A stretch of 64,000 nt of DNA from Episyrphus balteatus (Eukaryota > Arthropoda > Insecta > Diptera > Syrphidae). Positions 26,901 to 38,600 of the stretch are shown here, piece after piece (within the stretch, counting starts at the first letter, position 1; each line of letters starts with the position of its first letter). The position numbers and the translations under genes were made by a program. The DNA lies in the NCBI RefSeq assembly GCF_945859705.1, contig NC_079136.1, positions 9,465,501 to 9,529,500 of the forward strand, given 5' to 3'. A model generated the notes under the pieces. It was given only the letters and a program-made list of their open reading frames with translations. It searched no databases and was not told the DNA's origin.

Positions 26901-28055
26901 TATTTTTGGTTTCTTCTAAAAATTCCATTTTTTGATCTGCCATCGCGAATTCAAGAATTTTCACTATCTGTTGATCATTTTGGAATAAATCCATTAAATT
27001 TAGTGTTAAGACATCTTCAGAGCTTTCATTCAATAAAATGATGAAATCGACGATAGTTGATTTAAGTTTGAATTTTTCTCCAAATCTTTGCTCATGCTTA
27101 GTTAGGGAATGAAATATAGCCTCACTGGAATTGGCCAAGTCAGTTAAGATCCGAGAATCAGCTTCAGAACTTACAAAGTTCTTATATGGACAGTTAATTA
27201 GTTCAAATGAGATGCTTGTAAGATGCAGGTGGGAGTTTTCATCAAGAAAACTGCAATCAATCCAATTTGGTAGGTTGTCCCATGTCTGACTACACTTTTC
27301 AAATAGAGCCACATAGTTCTCTGTGAGATTCTCATCAAACTCAAAGAGATTATCAAAAAATCTAGTACCGTAGCTTAGGGCTTTCAACTTTGTTGGACAA
27401 TTAAGAGTTCGAAAAGATTCTACAAGACTTCGGAGAATCTCTACAAATACGCTTCGATGAGTTTGACTGGCCAAGTCTACGACATAAGTCAGTACTTCTA
27501 CCAAACACAGCATGGTAGGACCCATTTTTTCAAATCTCAATATAGTCCTCCCAAATTCAAAGCTTTCATCGATGTCTTTCATACCTCGAATATCGTCACA
27601 AGTAAATGTGACGAGTATTAAGCCATAGTCTGATTTACATCGAATTTCCATTAAGCTTACCAAAGTTTGGTTATAATCTTCAAGAATTTCGTCAAACAGT
27701 TTGGGGCTATGTTGATAGCAAAAACTAAGGAGTTTTTTCTGAAGGAGAATGTTAAGTTTTCGAGTTCTAAAAACAACATAGAATTAAAAATTTGGATTTT
27801 ATGCTTGGTTTTTGTCTATATAACTTACCTGTTTCCAAGGTCTTTTGCCGAGGAAAATACTAATTTATTAAATAGAAAGACCATGAATGATCTTGCAATA
27901 TCACCTTCATGGTCAAAGGGTTTATTAAATAAATGTTTTTGAAAGAGTAGTCGTTCCAGGATTTCTATGATTTCGCTCAGATCATAGTTTTTTAACTTTA
28001 GCATTTGATACACTTGCTTACAAGCTTTTTGTGAAAAAGAATCCATTTTATTCAT
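14968..28055 (-). CDS. mei-41: ATR / mei-41 checkpoint kinase (PIKK family), 7 exons, 2546 aa
   Basis: A nuclear serine/threonine kinase that acts with ATRIP on RPA-coated single-stranded DNA to signal replication stress. Exons on -: 28055-27829, 27766-25471, 23743-23450, 23381-22616, 19154-15946, 15886-15164, 15093-14968, all with GT-AG borders and matching phases. The 2546 aa fit fly and human ATR (about 2500-2650). Residues 1 to ~1000 are a HEAT-like helical region; the UME domain lies in exon 4 (DVLYSLGQIIRLVGAGHV); CLGELGAID follows early in exon 5, then the FAT region. The kinase domain has the ATP-site Lys in LKPKDDLR, the catalytic loop GLGDRHGEN (Asp2387) and VDFN (Asp2406). The last 41 residues are a full FATC ending in AGWGPYL. 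No stop or frameshift is present. A second in-frame ATG at 28046 (MDSFSQ) has a stronger context and may be the true start. Introns of 3.5 kb and 1.7 kb hold transposon remains. Confidence 0.95.
19620..20115 (-). pseudogene. Degenerate LINE (non-LTR) reverse transcriptase fragment
   Basis: Reading the minus strand from about 20110, a frame gives FGVPQRSHLVTFLF, then INDI and WYADDT, followed by a stop. Later frames give CLKLNFSKCQ and VWSPYHHAHIPRIESIQR. These match, in order, the GVPQGS-type, YADD, LN.SKC and C-terminal W.P motifs of non-LTR reverse transcriptases. Stops and frameshifts show it is dead. It lies in ATR intron 4 in the same orientation as the gene. Confidence 0.7.
20348..22032. 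mobile_element. Terminal-inverted-repeat element with TTA duplication (PIF/Harbinger-like?)
   Basis: The ends are CGGCCGATTTCTTCACA and TGTGAAGAAATTGGCCG, near-perfect inverses, each flanked by TTA (20345-20347 and 22033-22035). Both subterminal regions are dense in GGTACC, AGTACT and CTAG motifs with inverted pairings. A TTA duplication fits PIF/Harbinger-type insertion, but no transposase is visible, so the class is inferred. It lies in ATR intron 4 and contains a tRNA-like SINE segment. The rest of the intron (22036-22615) holds nothing I recognise. Confidence 0.65.
21081..21156 (-). repeat. tRNA-like segment, probably a tRNA-derived SINE head
   Basis: The minus strand carries GTGGGTTCGAGCCCCAC, a perfect T-arm with a B-box, preceded by GGCTGCTAACC, which resembles an anticodon arm with a GCT triplet, and by an A-box-like GCAATGTTGTGG. 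The span is ~76 nt. The 5' and 3' ends do not form a seven-pair acceptor stem, so it is not a convincing functional tRNA. A tRNA-related SINE inserted in the surrounding element is the simplest reading. Confidence 0.5.
23744..25470 (-). other. ATR intron 2 (1.7 kb)
   Basis: The intron between exon 2 (donor GTAAGT after Arg841) and exon 3 (acceptor TTGCAG), phase 0. It is AT-rich and holds one degenerate repeat-encoded protein fragment near 24950-25110. The 90-codon plus-strand ORF at 24321-24593 has no recognisable similarity. The phase-0 acceptor at its downstream end is the one that the upstream duplicate exon could also use. Confidence 0.75.
24950..25110 (+). pseudogene. Degenerate fragment of a repeat-associated arthropod protein
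   Basis: One plus-strand frame gives IGEHGERFHHDLKSYEER and then HQGFWDKNMLAD, a stop, and WSMLREYHPDL. This resembles the C-terminal part (EHGERFHQD ... MLADYCW) of an uncharacterised protein often found in many copies in arthropod genomes; the match is from memory of that family's motifs. The internal stop and missing upstream part mark it as dead. Confidence 0.4.
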
Positions 28056-30344
28056 TTTAAATTTAAGTTATAAATTGATGAATTGAATACAATATCTAAC
28101 ACAAATGAAGCAGCAATAAGATATGCATCAGAGAAAAATAATTCGTATATGAACCCGAAAAATGCCAGAAGAATAATGAAAGTAACCAATTCAGGCATCC
28201 ATGGTATACACATGTTTTAAATTGTTTTTTTTTTTTTTATTTTATCTTTTTTTTTCGTTAATTATTTTAAATGAACGAAGTAGGCGACCAAAATTTAAAA
28301 AAGCAAAATGCATTTGAATTTTATGTAATATGCGCATGTGCATGTATGTGTAGGTGTTTATCTATACTTTACCTTTGTATGTTTTCAGTTTTCATGGGAG
28401 AGAAGAGATAACTTTTTGTTCGCTTTAATAAAAAAGGGTTGCCATGTGATGTTATGAGGGAATATAAAAAAATAAAACCAATAAAATAAAATGTGAAAAT
28501 ATAACCAAATGAGTGGAGGTTTTTATTTTATGGTCGTAATAATTCAGTCAACAAAAATAAATGCAGCAAATTGTAGGGGTGATCTCTAGCCGGGAGGGGG
28601 TTGTTGTATTTGGACTACAGGTCAAAACAAAATATAAAATTGAATTTATTTCATAAAGTCCACAAAAGAAAAATAAATTCTTGGTTCCATTTTTTTCTTA
28701 TTCTTAAATCAGTTAGCTTTCGCACACAAAATCTGCTGCCGGCACTTTGGAGAAACGAATTGCAGAAATATAAATATATAATTAGCAAATTTTCCTAGTT
28801 AGAAGCTGTTAAGTAATAAGTTATACCTACTGCGTTTTCATGCCGAAGTGCGAACAAAATAATATCAATGTCAAGATTTGTTCATAATGATGGACATGTT
28901 CTTGTTGAGGAAATTTGAAAGACTTGATTTTTTGTCAACATAATTTTCTGGGCGGAGATTTTGTAAGAAAATTATTTTGCGAGATTTTTCTTAGCCAAAT
29001 TTTCAATTACAAAAATCTAGCTAACTCGTTTTACCCCACCGACTACTGCCGTCAAAAAAGGACACCCAACACCGATATATTGGGCTCAACGTCAGCAAAG
29101 ACAGTCCTATCTACGACTACGACTTAATGAAGGATTTTGTCTAACAAGCTTCCACTCTAAAAACAAACAAGGTCACCAGCACTGATACGAATATCAGCGT
29201 CTATACAAATATCTTCTAAACGGTTAAAACAATTAAAACTCCGAACTTTTTTCATGGAATGCCCTACAAGAATATACATAATTGATTTTTTTTCGACCCA
29301 CCCTAATTCTCATTTCACCACGTTACCTAAAAACATACAACTTCAGCTGCATGTGCACAAGGGGCTTATAAGCAATCTGCTCAGCAAAACCTTTCGAAAA
29401 TTTCAGATCCAGTTTAGGCCAGATCTATATGGTAACATAACGTGCTATAATATTTACTTCTGCGGCTTTTTTCTTAGCATAAGTTTACATGTACTGATTG
29501 ATATGCCAATAATGAACTTATTAGAGATAAGACTTGTGAAATTGGTTCTATTCTGGCGTTGCGTTGGCCCAAATGTTTCCCAAAATGTCTCTGATTCCCG
29601 GCACCCAAAAAGGGTAAATATTCGTCCATCATAATGAGAGATTATTTGCAGTTGCAGTCAGTTAGGAGGTTTTAGAAACAGAAGCCAGGGATTTAAAAAC
29701 GATACAGTGTAATAACCTATAAAAAAAGAAAAAAACATTTCTCCCGTGGCTGTTCTTATCACTATAAATATTGTAGAGGTATCATAAATGTTTGTAAACA
29801 TTGAGGGTTGTATGGGGACATGCTGCTTTCCTTGAACAGCTCTGCTTATGCTCGTAATATTTATGTGGAATCTCTAAAATTCGGTTTATGCAAAGTCTCT
29901 ATAAATCCTAAAGATTTTAAAGTGAAACGGACACAATTCGAAAATTCTAAATCCAAAAAATCAAGAATTCCGAAAATCAAAAATCCCGAAAACCCAAAAT
30001 CACAAAAGTTTATAATCCCGAAAACCCAAAATTCCGGAAGCAAAATCGACTTTTCCAATAAGTTTTCCTTTATACAGGGTGTCCCACAGTCACCGCCCCA
30101 AATGAAAACCATGGATTCCTGAGGTCATTTTAAGTCGAAAAACTTAAGAGGTAATTTTCTCGTTTTCGTCCCGTTTTCGAGTTACCACGGTTTTTATGAT
30201 TTTTTCTCTTTTGTCCTTTAACTGGCCTTATCTTTGCCAAACTACGTTTGATTTGAAAGATTTTTTTTGCAACCAATCAAGAATTTATTGCAGTTTAAGT
30301 TTGTCTCAAAACTTTTTTTTCTGCGGACAACCGTTTCTCCACAA
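28056..30344. other. Interval between the two ATR 5' halves
   Basis: It would contain the promoter and 5' UTR of the downstream ATR start at 28055. It is AT-rich with T-runs at 28228-28256. A stretch at 29940-30050 repeats short motifs of the type CCCGAAAACCCAAAAT. The motif ACAGGGTGTCCCAC at 30075 resembles the end of common insect repeats. I find no exon, and in particular no terminal exon with a stop codon that clearly belongs to the upstream ATR copy. Confidence 0.5.
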
Positions 30345-30906
30345 TTTTGCATCAAACACAACTTTTTTCGTTTTTTAAGTTGTTTTTTACACTTTCATAT
30401 CATTTAAGTCAAAAAAACACGTTAATGAGTATAAATTTTTTGTGCATTTTATTAAAGCCCAGTTTATTTTCATAAAAAAAAATAAGTTTTATTTCATAAA
30501 AAAGGCTACTGAAAGTAATTAAAAAAAATAAACAAACTGAGTGAATGAAAAAAAATAATAATTTTTAAATAAAAAATTAATTTAAATGAATTAAAAACTT
30601 TTTCTGAGCAATTGTGGTTAAGAAAAGAACAAATAGATAAAGCTCAGAAAAAGTTTTAATTCATTTAAATTAATTTTTTATTTAAAAATTATTATTTTTT
30701 TTCATTCACTCAGTTTGTTTATTTTTTTTAATTACTTTCAGTAGCCTTTTTTATGAAATAAAACTTATTTTTTTTTATGAAAATAAACTGGGCTTTAATA
30801 AAATGCACAAAAAATTAATACTCATTAACGTGTTTTTTTGACTTAAATAATATGAAAGTGTAAAAAACAACTTAAAAAACGAAGAAAGTTGTGTTTGATG
30901 CAAAAT
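30345..30906. mobile_element. Foldback element, 265-bp arms with 32-bp spacer
   Basis: The left arm 30345-30609 and right arm 30642-30906 are near-perfect inverses (TTTTGCATCAAACACAA outside, CTTTTTCTGAGC inside), with few mismatches. There is no coding sequence. The right end lies 39 bp beyond the splice donor of the upstream ATR exon 2 (donor at 30945), so on the minus strand a transcript of that exon would run into this hairpin at once. Confidence 0.85.
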
Positions 30907-30945
30907 AAATAAAAAAATATTTTAAATATAAAAAATAGAACTCAC

Positions 30946-33900
30946 CGCATTTAAAGTCCTCAGTAATCCTTGTCCTTTCTTCAAGTAAACATGCGTCGTC
31001 AAATCCACCACCAAACTCAAACATTCTCTCTTATACCAATACCACAATTGCATTGGTTCCACACCATAATTAGCACACATTTCCGTTGCACATTTAGCCG
31101 CCTCATTAGTTATTCCCGATTCACAACAAATCATAAAGAAAAATGTCATTTTGAAGAAATGAAATAACCAAATTTCAGGAATACCATCAATATTAGCCAA
31201 AACTGATATCAAATGTAAAATTTTTAATTGCTCTTCTTCATCGGAATTTCGTTCGAGACAATTATGTACTTTTCGTAGAATCAAAGTACCAATTTTCGGT
31301 AGTAATGGGAATTCTTTATTCGATGATGTCCTCACCAAGAGGGCTTTTATTATTTCAGGTTCCAAATGTGAATTGGATAAAACTTGACTCTCAAGTTTGG
31401 AAGTTGAAAAATGATTAATTGCAAAAATGCCATTTCGACTCGTGAATAAGTTTTGACTTCCAATTGAATTTAATACAAAATTTAAAGCAGACTCTTCAAA
31501 TGAATTTCCAATCGATGGATGTTGCATTAGAATAGCTGACTGACTATGCAGGTACTCAGTAAAGTCATCATAACTCGGCTTTTCACATTGCTCGCAAAGA
31601 AATTTATATTCAAACTTCTCTTCCTTGAATGGTATTTTAAATATATAAACGCTTCCCAACGCCGAACAGCATATACTCTTAATCTTGCCAAGAATTTGTG
31701 GATTCATTGGATTCTTAACAATCACCGGAAGCATATGACAAACTATCAACTTTATCGATATCACAGAATTCGCTAGAAAATCCAAGAGCTTCTCATTGAG
31801 TTTCGATTTTATTGCTTCACTCTGACAAATTGGATACATCGCACAGATGAATTCTTTAACCGTCTTGTGGAAATAAGTCGATGCCATTGTGTTAAGATTG
31901 TGATGTGCTACATTAGCTAAGGCATTCAAAGAAACCATGATTGGGTTATCTTCTATCCGACTTACACTCGGAAGATTTAACTGAATTTTTTGTTTGATTT
32001 TGGAATGATGACGAAGATAAAAGAGAATTAAATCAATCAAAGTTATTTGAAGATCTTCCGGGATGATTTCCATAAGACTGGTTGATTGCAAGAGGAGTCC
32101 ACAAATCTCAACATAATTACAAAACTCATTCGAACTCAAAGTGTTTGCTTTCATGATTCGTAGAAATTCTTCCAGGGATTCCTTTAAATCGTTGCATCTG
32201 AAGACAACCTCACTTTGGATGGGTTTCTTTTGGAGATCTTTCAGGTTTTTGCTCGTCAAATGGAACTTAAATTGCTGTGCATTAAGAGACTTGTGTTCCA
32301 TATCGATGATTGTGTTGAGGATATTCTTTACAATTGGATGATCGTCTTTGGGACCTTTGAGAGCCTTGGTCAATACAGACGATGCCGCTGATTTCCCTTC
32401 AATCGTAGCAAAAAGCTTGCCAATCATATGTTCTGATTGAATCAACTGGAGGAAGCTTTGTTGAGGCAATAGACAACCAGTTCTTTGATGTAGTTCGAGG
32501 ATAAAATCGATTATCTTAGTTTTAAGTTCGATTCTATTGCCTAATCGATCTTGGTCTTTTATAATTGTCCGAAGCATAGCTTCACAAGACTTGGCTAAGC
32601 CATCTAGAACCCCTGAATCGACTTTATCGGTTAGATAGCTTTTATATTCACACTTGAAAAGTTTCAATGAAGTGCTTATAGCCTGACTTAGACCATATTC
32701 ATCAATGAATCCAAAACCAATCCAATTGGGAAGATGCTCCCACAACAATTGACAATATTCGAAAAGAATTCCATAGTCGGTGGTCAAATTCTGATCGAAT
32801 TCGTTGAGATTATCAAAGAATTTCACTCCAAATTCAAGACATTCGAGTTTGGTATAAGTGTCTGAAGGTAGGAAAAGTTCCAAGACAATTGTAAGAATCT
32901 CTGGGAAGAGATTTCGATGGATGTTAAAGGAGATGGACATCGCATGAGTTAGGACCTCAACTATGCATTGCATAGTGAGATCGACCATGTCTAAACTCAC
33001 ACTGATTTTCTCAAATACAAATTTACTATGGATTTCTTTGAAAAACTGTACATCTTCTGAGGTAAATGTGGACACAGTTCGTAGATCTGTGTCTGATTTA
33101 TTGTTGTTATTCGGGGAATTGTAGCAAACTTCAATGAATTCAGACAAAGTTTTGCCATATTCTCGGAGTAAGGTTTCGAAGAGTTTTGGCATGTGTAGGC
33201 AACAGAAGGTAAGAAGTTTCTTTTGTAATTGGACATTTTGTTTGCGAACTCTAAAAAAAAAAAAAAAAACGATGAGAATGGATATTAGAGTGGAGCGTTT
33301 TTGGACTTTTTTATGCGTTATGGTCTTCGGATACTTTTTTTTGTTCGACAGTGGAAAAATAAAAATCGGGAAGCCTTTCGTTTTTATGGAAATCGACTTT
33401 TTTTTTGAGTTTCTAGAACTCATCTGATCTGAATTAAAGTATTCTTTTCATATCCACTTCGTACAGCGTAAAACTAATGCTTAGTGGTCTCTAGGAACAA
33501 ATCTGATCCCTTATTTTGAGTCATCCGTGGAAAACAAAAAATCTGTAAGCCTCCGAATGCACATTTTCGCAAACATAGATATTTTTTAAATTGTATAAAA
33601 TCTCACCTAGAACAACTTTCTTTTACAATCTATTAGTATTTGGTATGTCTCACATTTACAAATTCGGAAAGAGCACCCTCAAATTAGTAAAACTGCATCA
33701 TTAACTTATTTTCGGTAAAAAGTGGATTTAAAACAATTTTGCTTTACGCCGACGATATATTATCGGAAATCAATAGATTGTATTGTATTTAAAAAACCGG
33801 TAGAAGCTACGAATTGGATTGTACAAAATGTTTAGCTCTTTGTAGCGACGCCGATGGATGGTCCAAAACGTTTAATGAACAAACTGCTTTCTTTATCGAC

Positions 33901-35572
33901 AATTCAAGGTATTGCCTCCAAAATTAATTGATTTGCTTAAAGGTGTGATCAGAGTAGTGAACTTTATAAAAGGCAAGATTCAAAATCTGAAAATTAGAAT
34001 CAATTTATAAAATTATCATTTTTCGCTGATCATTTTGACTACTGAATAAGAGCCTCTAAGAAAGAGAGAAAAACATTGCTACTGCAAAAGACAGAGGATT
34101 TCTCAGAAAACTTCTGTTATGGTCAGTGTCTTTACAGGCAAACAAATTTGATGCTTTTCCCTGCGTTCAAGGGATTCTCGAAAAAAATTCATCGCAAGAA
34201 TCAATATTGTGTTAGCTCCCATATTCCTCTTATGGTAGAGTATTTATTAAATTTAAAGATGAAACTATTGAGTTACTTGATGGATGGATTTCAAATTCTT
34301 TTTTGAATAATTCGGTTGAATTCCTTTTACCATCAGTAAAACTGAAAGAAAACCTTATATATTAAGCTGCAGATGACATACTAAAAATGGATCTAATTTA
34401 AAAACAATTGACAAATTCTGGATTAAGAGACTATCCTCGTACCCTGAGGTGATAAAAGAAGCTTTACGGTGTTGGTGCCCTTCGCCACTTCAAACCTATG
34501 TAAAGTCACATTCTCTTCAATGTTTACATCAAAACTATGAAGAGAAAAAGACTTAACTTGAATATCCAATATCTCAACATTAATTAAAATACATACAAAC
34601 ACATTTTGTCGCACTCAGAAATTTTTTGCTTTCTATTTTTATTTATTTATTTTTTTGTATCAATATTTGGCCTGCGGCTGCGACCCACGCTTTGAAAAAC
34701 ACTGATTTAGATAATCTATTATAACTAATTTAAATAACAAAAATATGGAACCTTCAAAGTAAACAAAAATGTACATGATGTGGGTTGTATTCGTGGGAAA
34801 TGATGTACATTTTTTTACGAAATAGGAATAATTATTTATTTTGTTTAAATATTTATAAATTCGTATAAATATTTAAAAAAAAATTATATAAACGAGATTT
34901 ATAGACATTTGGTCTCCTATTACCTGTTGATTTCTTTTTATAAAATTAGGTCTGAACTAGATTACAAATTAATAAGGAATAAAAATATTTATAGGTCGTT
35001 TCAAATCAAAAGTCCCATGGAAAATTGAGCAAAAATAAAAAAAACTCATTCGCTTACTGGAAGGAAGCATTTATGAGGCAGCTGAACTTTTTCTAAAATA
35101 ACGATAAAATAATGAAGAACAGTTCTTGATATCCCTATTTTAATTAATTGATCCGTCTGTGAGATTCACTGGGTTAGCCTCAGAAAACAGAGGCAAGTCT
35201 CCCGGGCTTGCATCACTCCATATCCGCGGACAATACAAAAAAACATACAATTATTTAATTATTTATCATTTGAAGGCAGTTGGGATAACTTTGCCGAAGA
35301 TATTGTTATAGGACTAGGTGAAGATGGACCAGAAATGTCCAGTTTATATGATAGCAATTCATAACTTAAAATTCTATTCACATCTTTTCATTTGTATATG
35401 TCACCATAGAAATCATTAATAAACAAATTCAGATCTTTCGTTTGCTAATTTTTTACTTGCGATATAGGTACTATAGGGCAAGTTTAGGATTCGTAAAAAA
35501 AATCGAACTCGAGATAACAATTTTACATGACATTACGATGATGGAGAATGCCAAAAAAGTGGGTCCGGCAAT

Positions 35573-35605
<33 letters not shown>

Positions 35606-38600
35606 CTCTATCTGGAGCTGCAGCCTAAACGAGTGAAGTGATTTTCTTCAAACTTGGTAGTTAGCAGTTTTTGGTGATTCCCTATAGGGGAAATTGAATT
35701 TTTTTTTTTATGACCAAAACTAACGGTACCTGCCATATAACGGAAATAGAAAAGTTAATTTTTTTGTGTGTAATACTACACATAAGGGCCAACTTTTTAA
35801 ATAAAAAAAATATTTTTTGTACCGTTATTAACGGTACCTGTCATAGAACGGTTTTTTTCGTTTCTGAATATCTCGTACAAAATTAACCCGATTTAATTGA
35901 AAATTTTTATACAAAAGTGTGTAAGTAAAGATAATATTAAAATTTTAGAAAATTTTCAAAAAACGCATTTTTGGTTTTTTTAAAAAATATTTCAAAATTT
36001 TTTTTTGAAAAATCAATTTTTTGAAAACGGATCAATGAAAAACTTTGAAATTTAGTTTTTATGTGTAAATTAATTATTTCTTCAAAATGGCATACCAACT
36101 TTTTTTTTGGAAAATGTTAAAAAAATTTTATATATAAAAAATTATTTTTTTAAAAAACGGCTCCTACAATTTTCAAAATTTTTTTTCTAAAAATACGTTT
36201 TTATACGAGAAATAAAATGGCATATTTGTTTTTTTTTTTTTAAGATATTTTAAAACGGAGTTTTATTAATTATAAAAACAGATTTAATTTTTTTATACTA
36301 CTTACTAGCTGACCCGACGGACTTCGTTCCCCCTTTTCCAAGTTTTATTTCCAATTTTTGATTTTGTAATGTGTTAACCTTTTCCCATTACACATAGGTA
36401 CATACATATGTAAAACTGTTTAAAATATTAAACAAAGCAAATCATTTGTTTGACAGCTATTACAAATTTTTATCGGAATTTATTCAACCAATAAAGGTTA
36501 TATAATTCACAAATATACAAAAACTGGCTCTGGTTTCACTTCTTTTTTTTTTGCAAAAAGTGCCTAAATCGATGAATCCCGCCTGCCATTATAGAAAAAT
36601 ATGACTCATTCTCCCTTTCTTTTGTGAAACTGTTAATGATTTGTGTTTTGCACCAGAGGCCTGGAATTCCAACACCAAGAACGATCTTTTTACTTTTTTT
36701 ACCTGTTTTCTTATGACGTTATCACGTAAAATTATCGTCCGTAAACCGACTATACAAACAACCATTGTTTTTGTTTTGTTGACTTTCGTTTTAACTTCCA
36801 AAATTTTTATTTGCGGAATGTAGCATCCACTTTCAACGCTCATTTTTAATCCACTTTAAAAATAGTATTCTCTCTCTTACATATTTTGGTTTCATTGAAG
36901 TTTGTATTTGTTCGTTTCTGTGTAACCGAAACAATAGCAATAGGATAAAATCTTAAAAAAAAACGATTAAAAATGAAAAGATTTCGTCTTAATTCTATTC
37001 ATACATACGTCGAAATATTTCTTTAAAAAAAATAAATCATTTGATTTTTATGCGGAAATTGTATTAATGGTAGTTGAAACAACTTAAACAAATTTTAAGA
37101 TGCAGTCATAAATTTAATTGAGATATACTGATGGTAAACAATTTTCTTTGCGGGACTAACATTTTAAAGAGTTAATTCATGTTTGTTTTTATTACCCTTG
37201 AATATGAGCGATTTTGAACCCCAAATATTGAATTTGCTTATAACTTGACAACATACCAGGTCCAACTATAAAACAAAACCTGTCTCGAACGAACCTTATC
37301 ACACACACACACACACACAAAATTTCATAAAAATCTATATCTACTGTCATTCGGACTTCAAATATGGAATTTAACTATAACTTGACAACAGCGACACCTA
37401 CTGGGTCCATACCACACACACAAAATTTCACAAAAATCTCTCCAGTCTGGTCAAAATATGCAATTTTTCTAAAACTCGACAACAGCGCCACCTACCGGGT
37501 CCAATTATAAAAAAAAACCTGTCTCGGACGGACCTTATCACATAAACAAAATTTCACAAAAAATCTGTTCAGTCGTTCGTTCAAAATATGAAATTTTTCT
37601 ATAACTCGACATCAGCGCCACCTACCGGGTCCAATTATGAAACAAAACCTGTCTCGGATGGACCTTATCACATCCACCAAATTTCAGAAAAATCTCTCCA
37701 GGGGGCCAATTCTGGTTCTGTGAATAAGTGAAACGAAAAGCTTTTCACTTGTTCACTCATTTTATTCTCGTTCTGTGAAAAAATGAAAACAAACATCAAA
37801 AATATTCATATAAATATATATTTTTTTCACTAAATTATTTGTGATATCATAGGATGAGAATCGTTTTTCGTTTCAAATGAATCGAAAAAGTGAAAAGAGT
37901 GTTTGAAAGCTAAAATGAAAAAGTTTTTTTTTCGATTCACGTTTTCACAGAACCAAATTGGCCCCCAGTCTGGTCAAAATATGAAATTTTCCTAACTCGA
38001 CAACAGCGCCACCTACCGGGTCCAATTATAAAAAAAACCTGTCTTGGACGGACCTTATCACATAAACAAAATTTCACAAAAATCTGTTCAGTCGTTCGTT
38101 CAAAATATGAAATTATCCTAAAACTCGACAACAGCGCCACCTACCGGGTCCAATTTTGAAACAAAACCCGTCTCGGATAGACTTTATCACATACACAACA
38201 TTTCATAAATATCTGCCCAGTCTTTCGTTCAAAATATGCAATTTTCCTAAAATTCGACAACAGCGCCACCTACCGGGTCCAATTATAAAAAAAAACTGTC
38301 TCGGACGGACCTTATCACATAAACAAAATTTCACAAAAATCTGTTCAGTCGTTCGTTCAAAATATGAAATTATCCTAAAACTCGACAACAGCACCACCTA
38401 CCGGGTCCAATTATAGAAAAAAACTTGTCTCGGACGTACCTTATCACATAAACAAAATTTCACAAAAATCTGTCCAGTCGTTCGTTCAAAATATACAATT
38501 TTCCTAAAACTCGACAACAGCGCCACCTACCGGGTCCAATTATAAAACAATCCTGTCTCGGATGGACTTTATCACATACACAAAATTTCACAAAAATCTG

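Noticed and set aside
33134..33427. Coding extension of the upstream ATR exon 2 beyond 33250 (start at 33423)
   Set aside because: The frame stays open by chance through the T-rich splice tract into the transposon TIR. The AG acceptor at 33252-33251 and homology to the twin exon set the true exon border.
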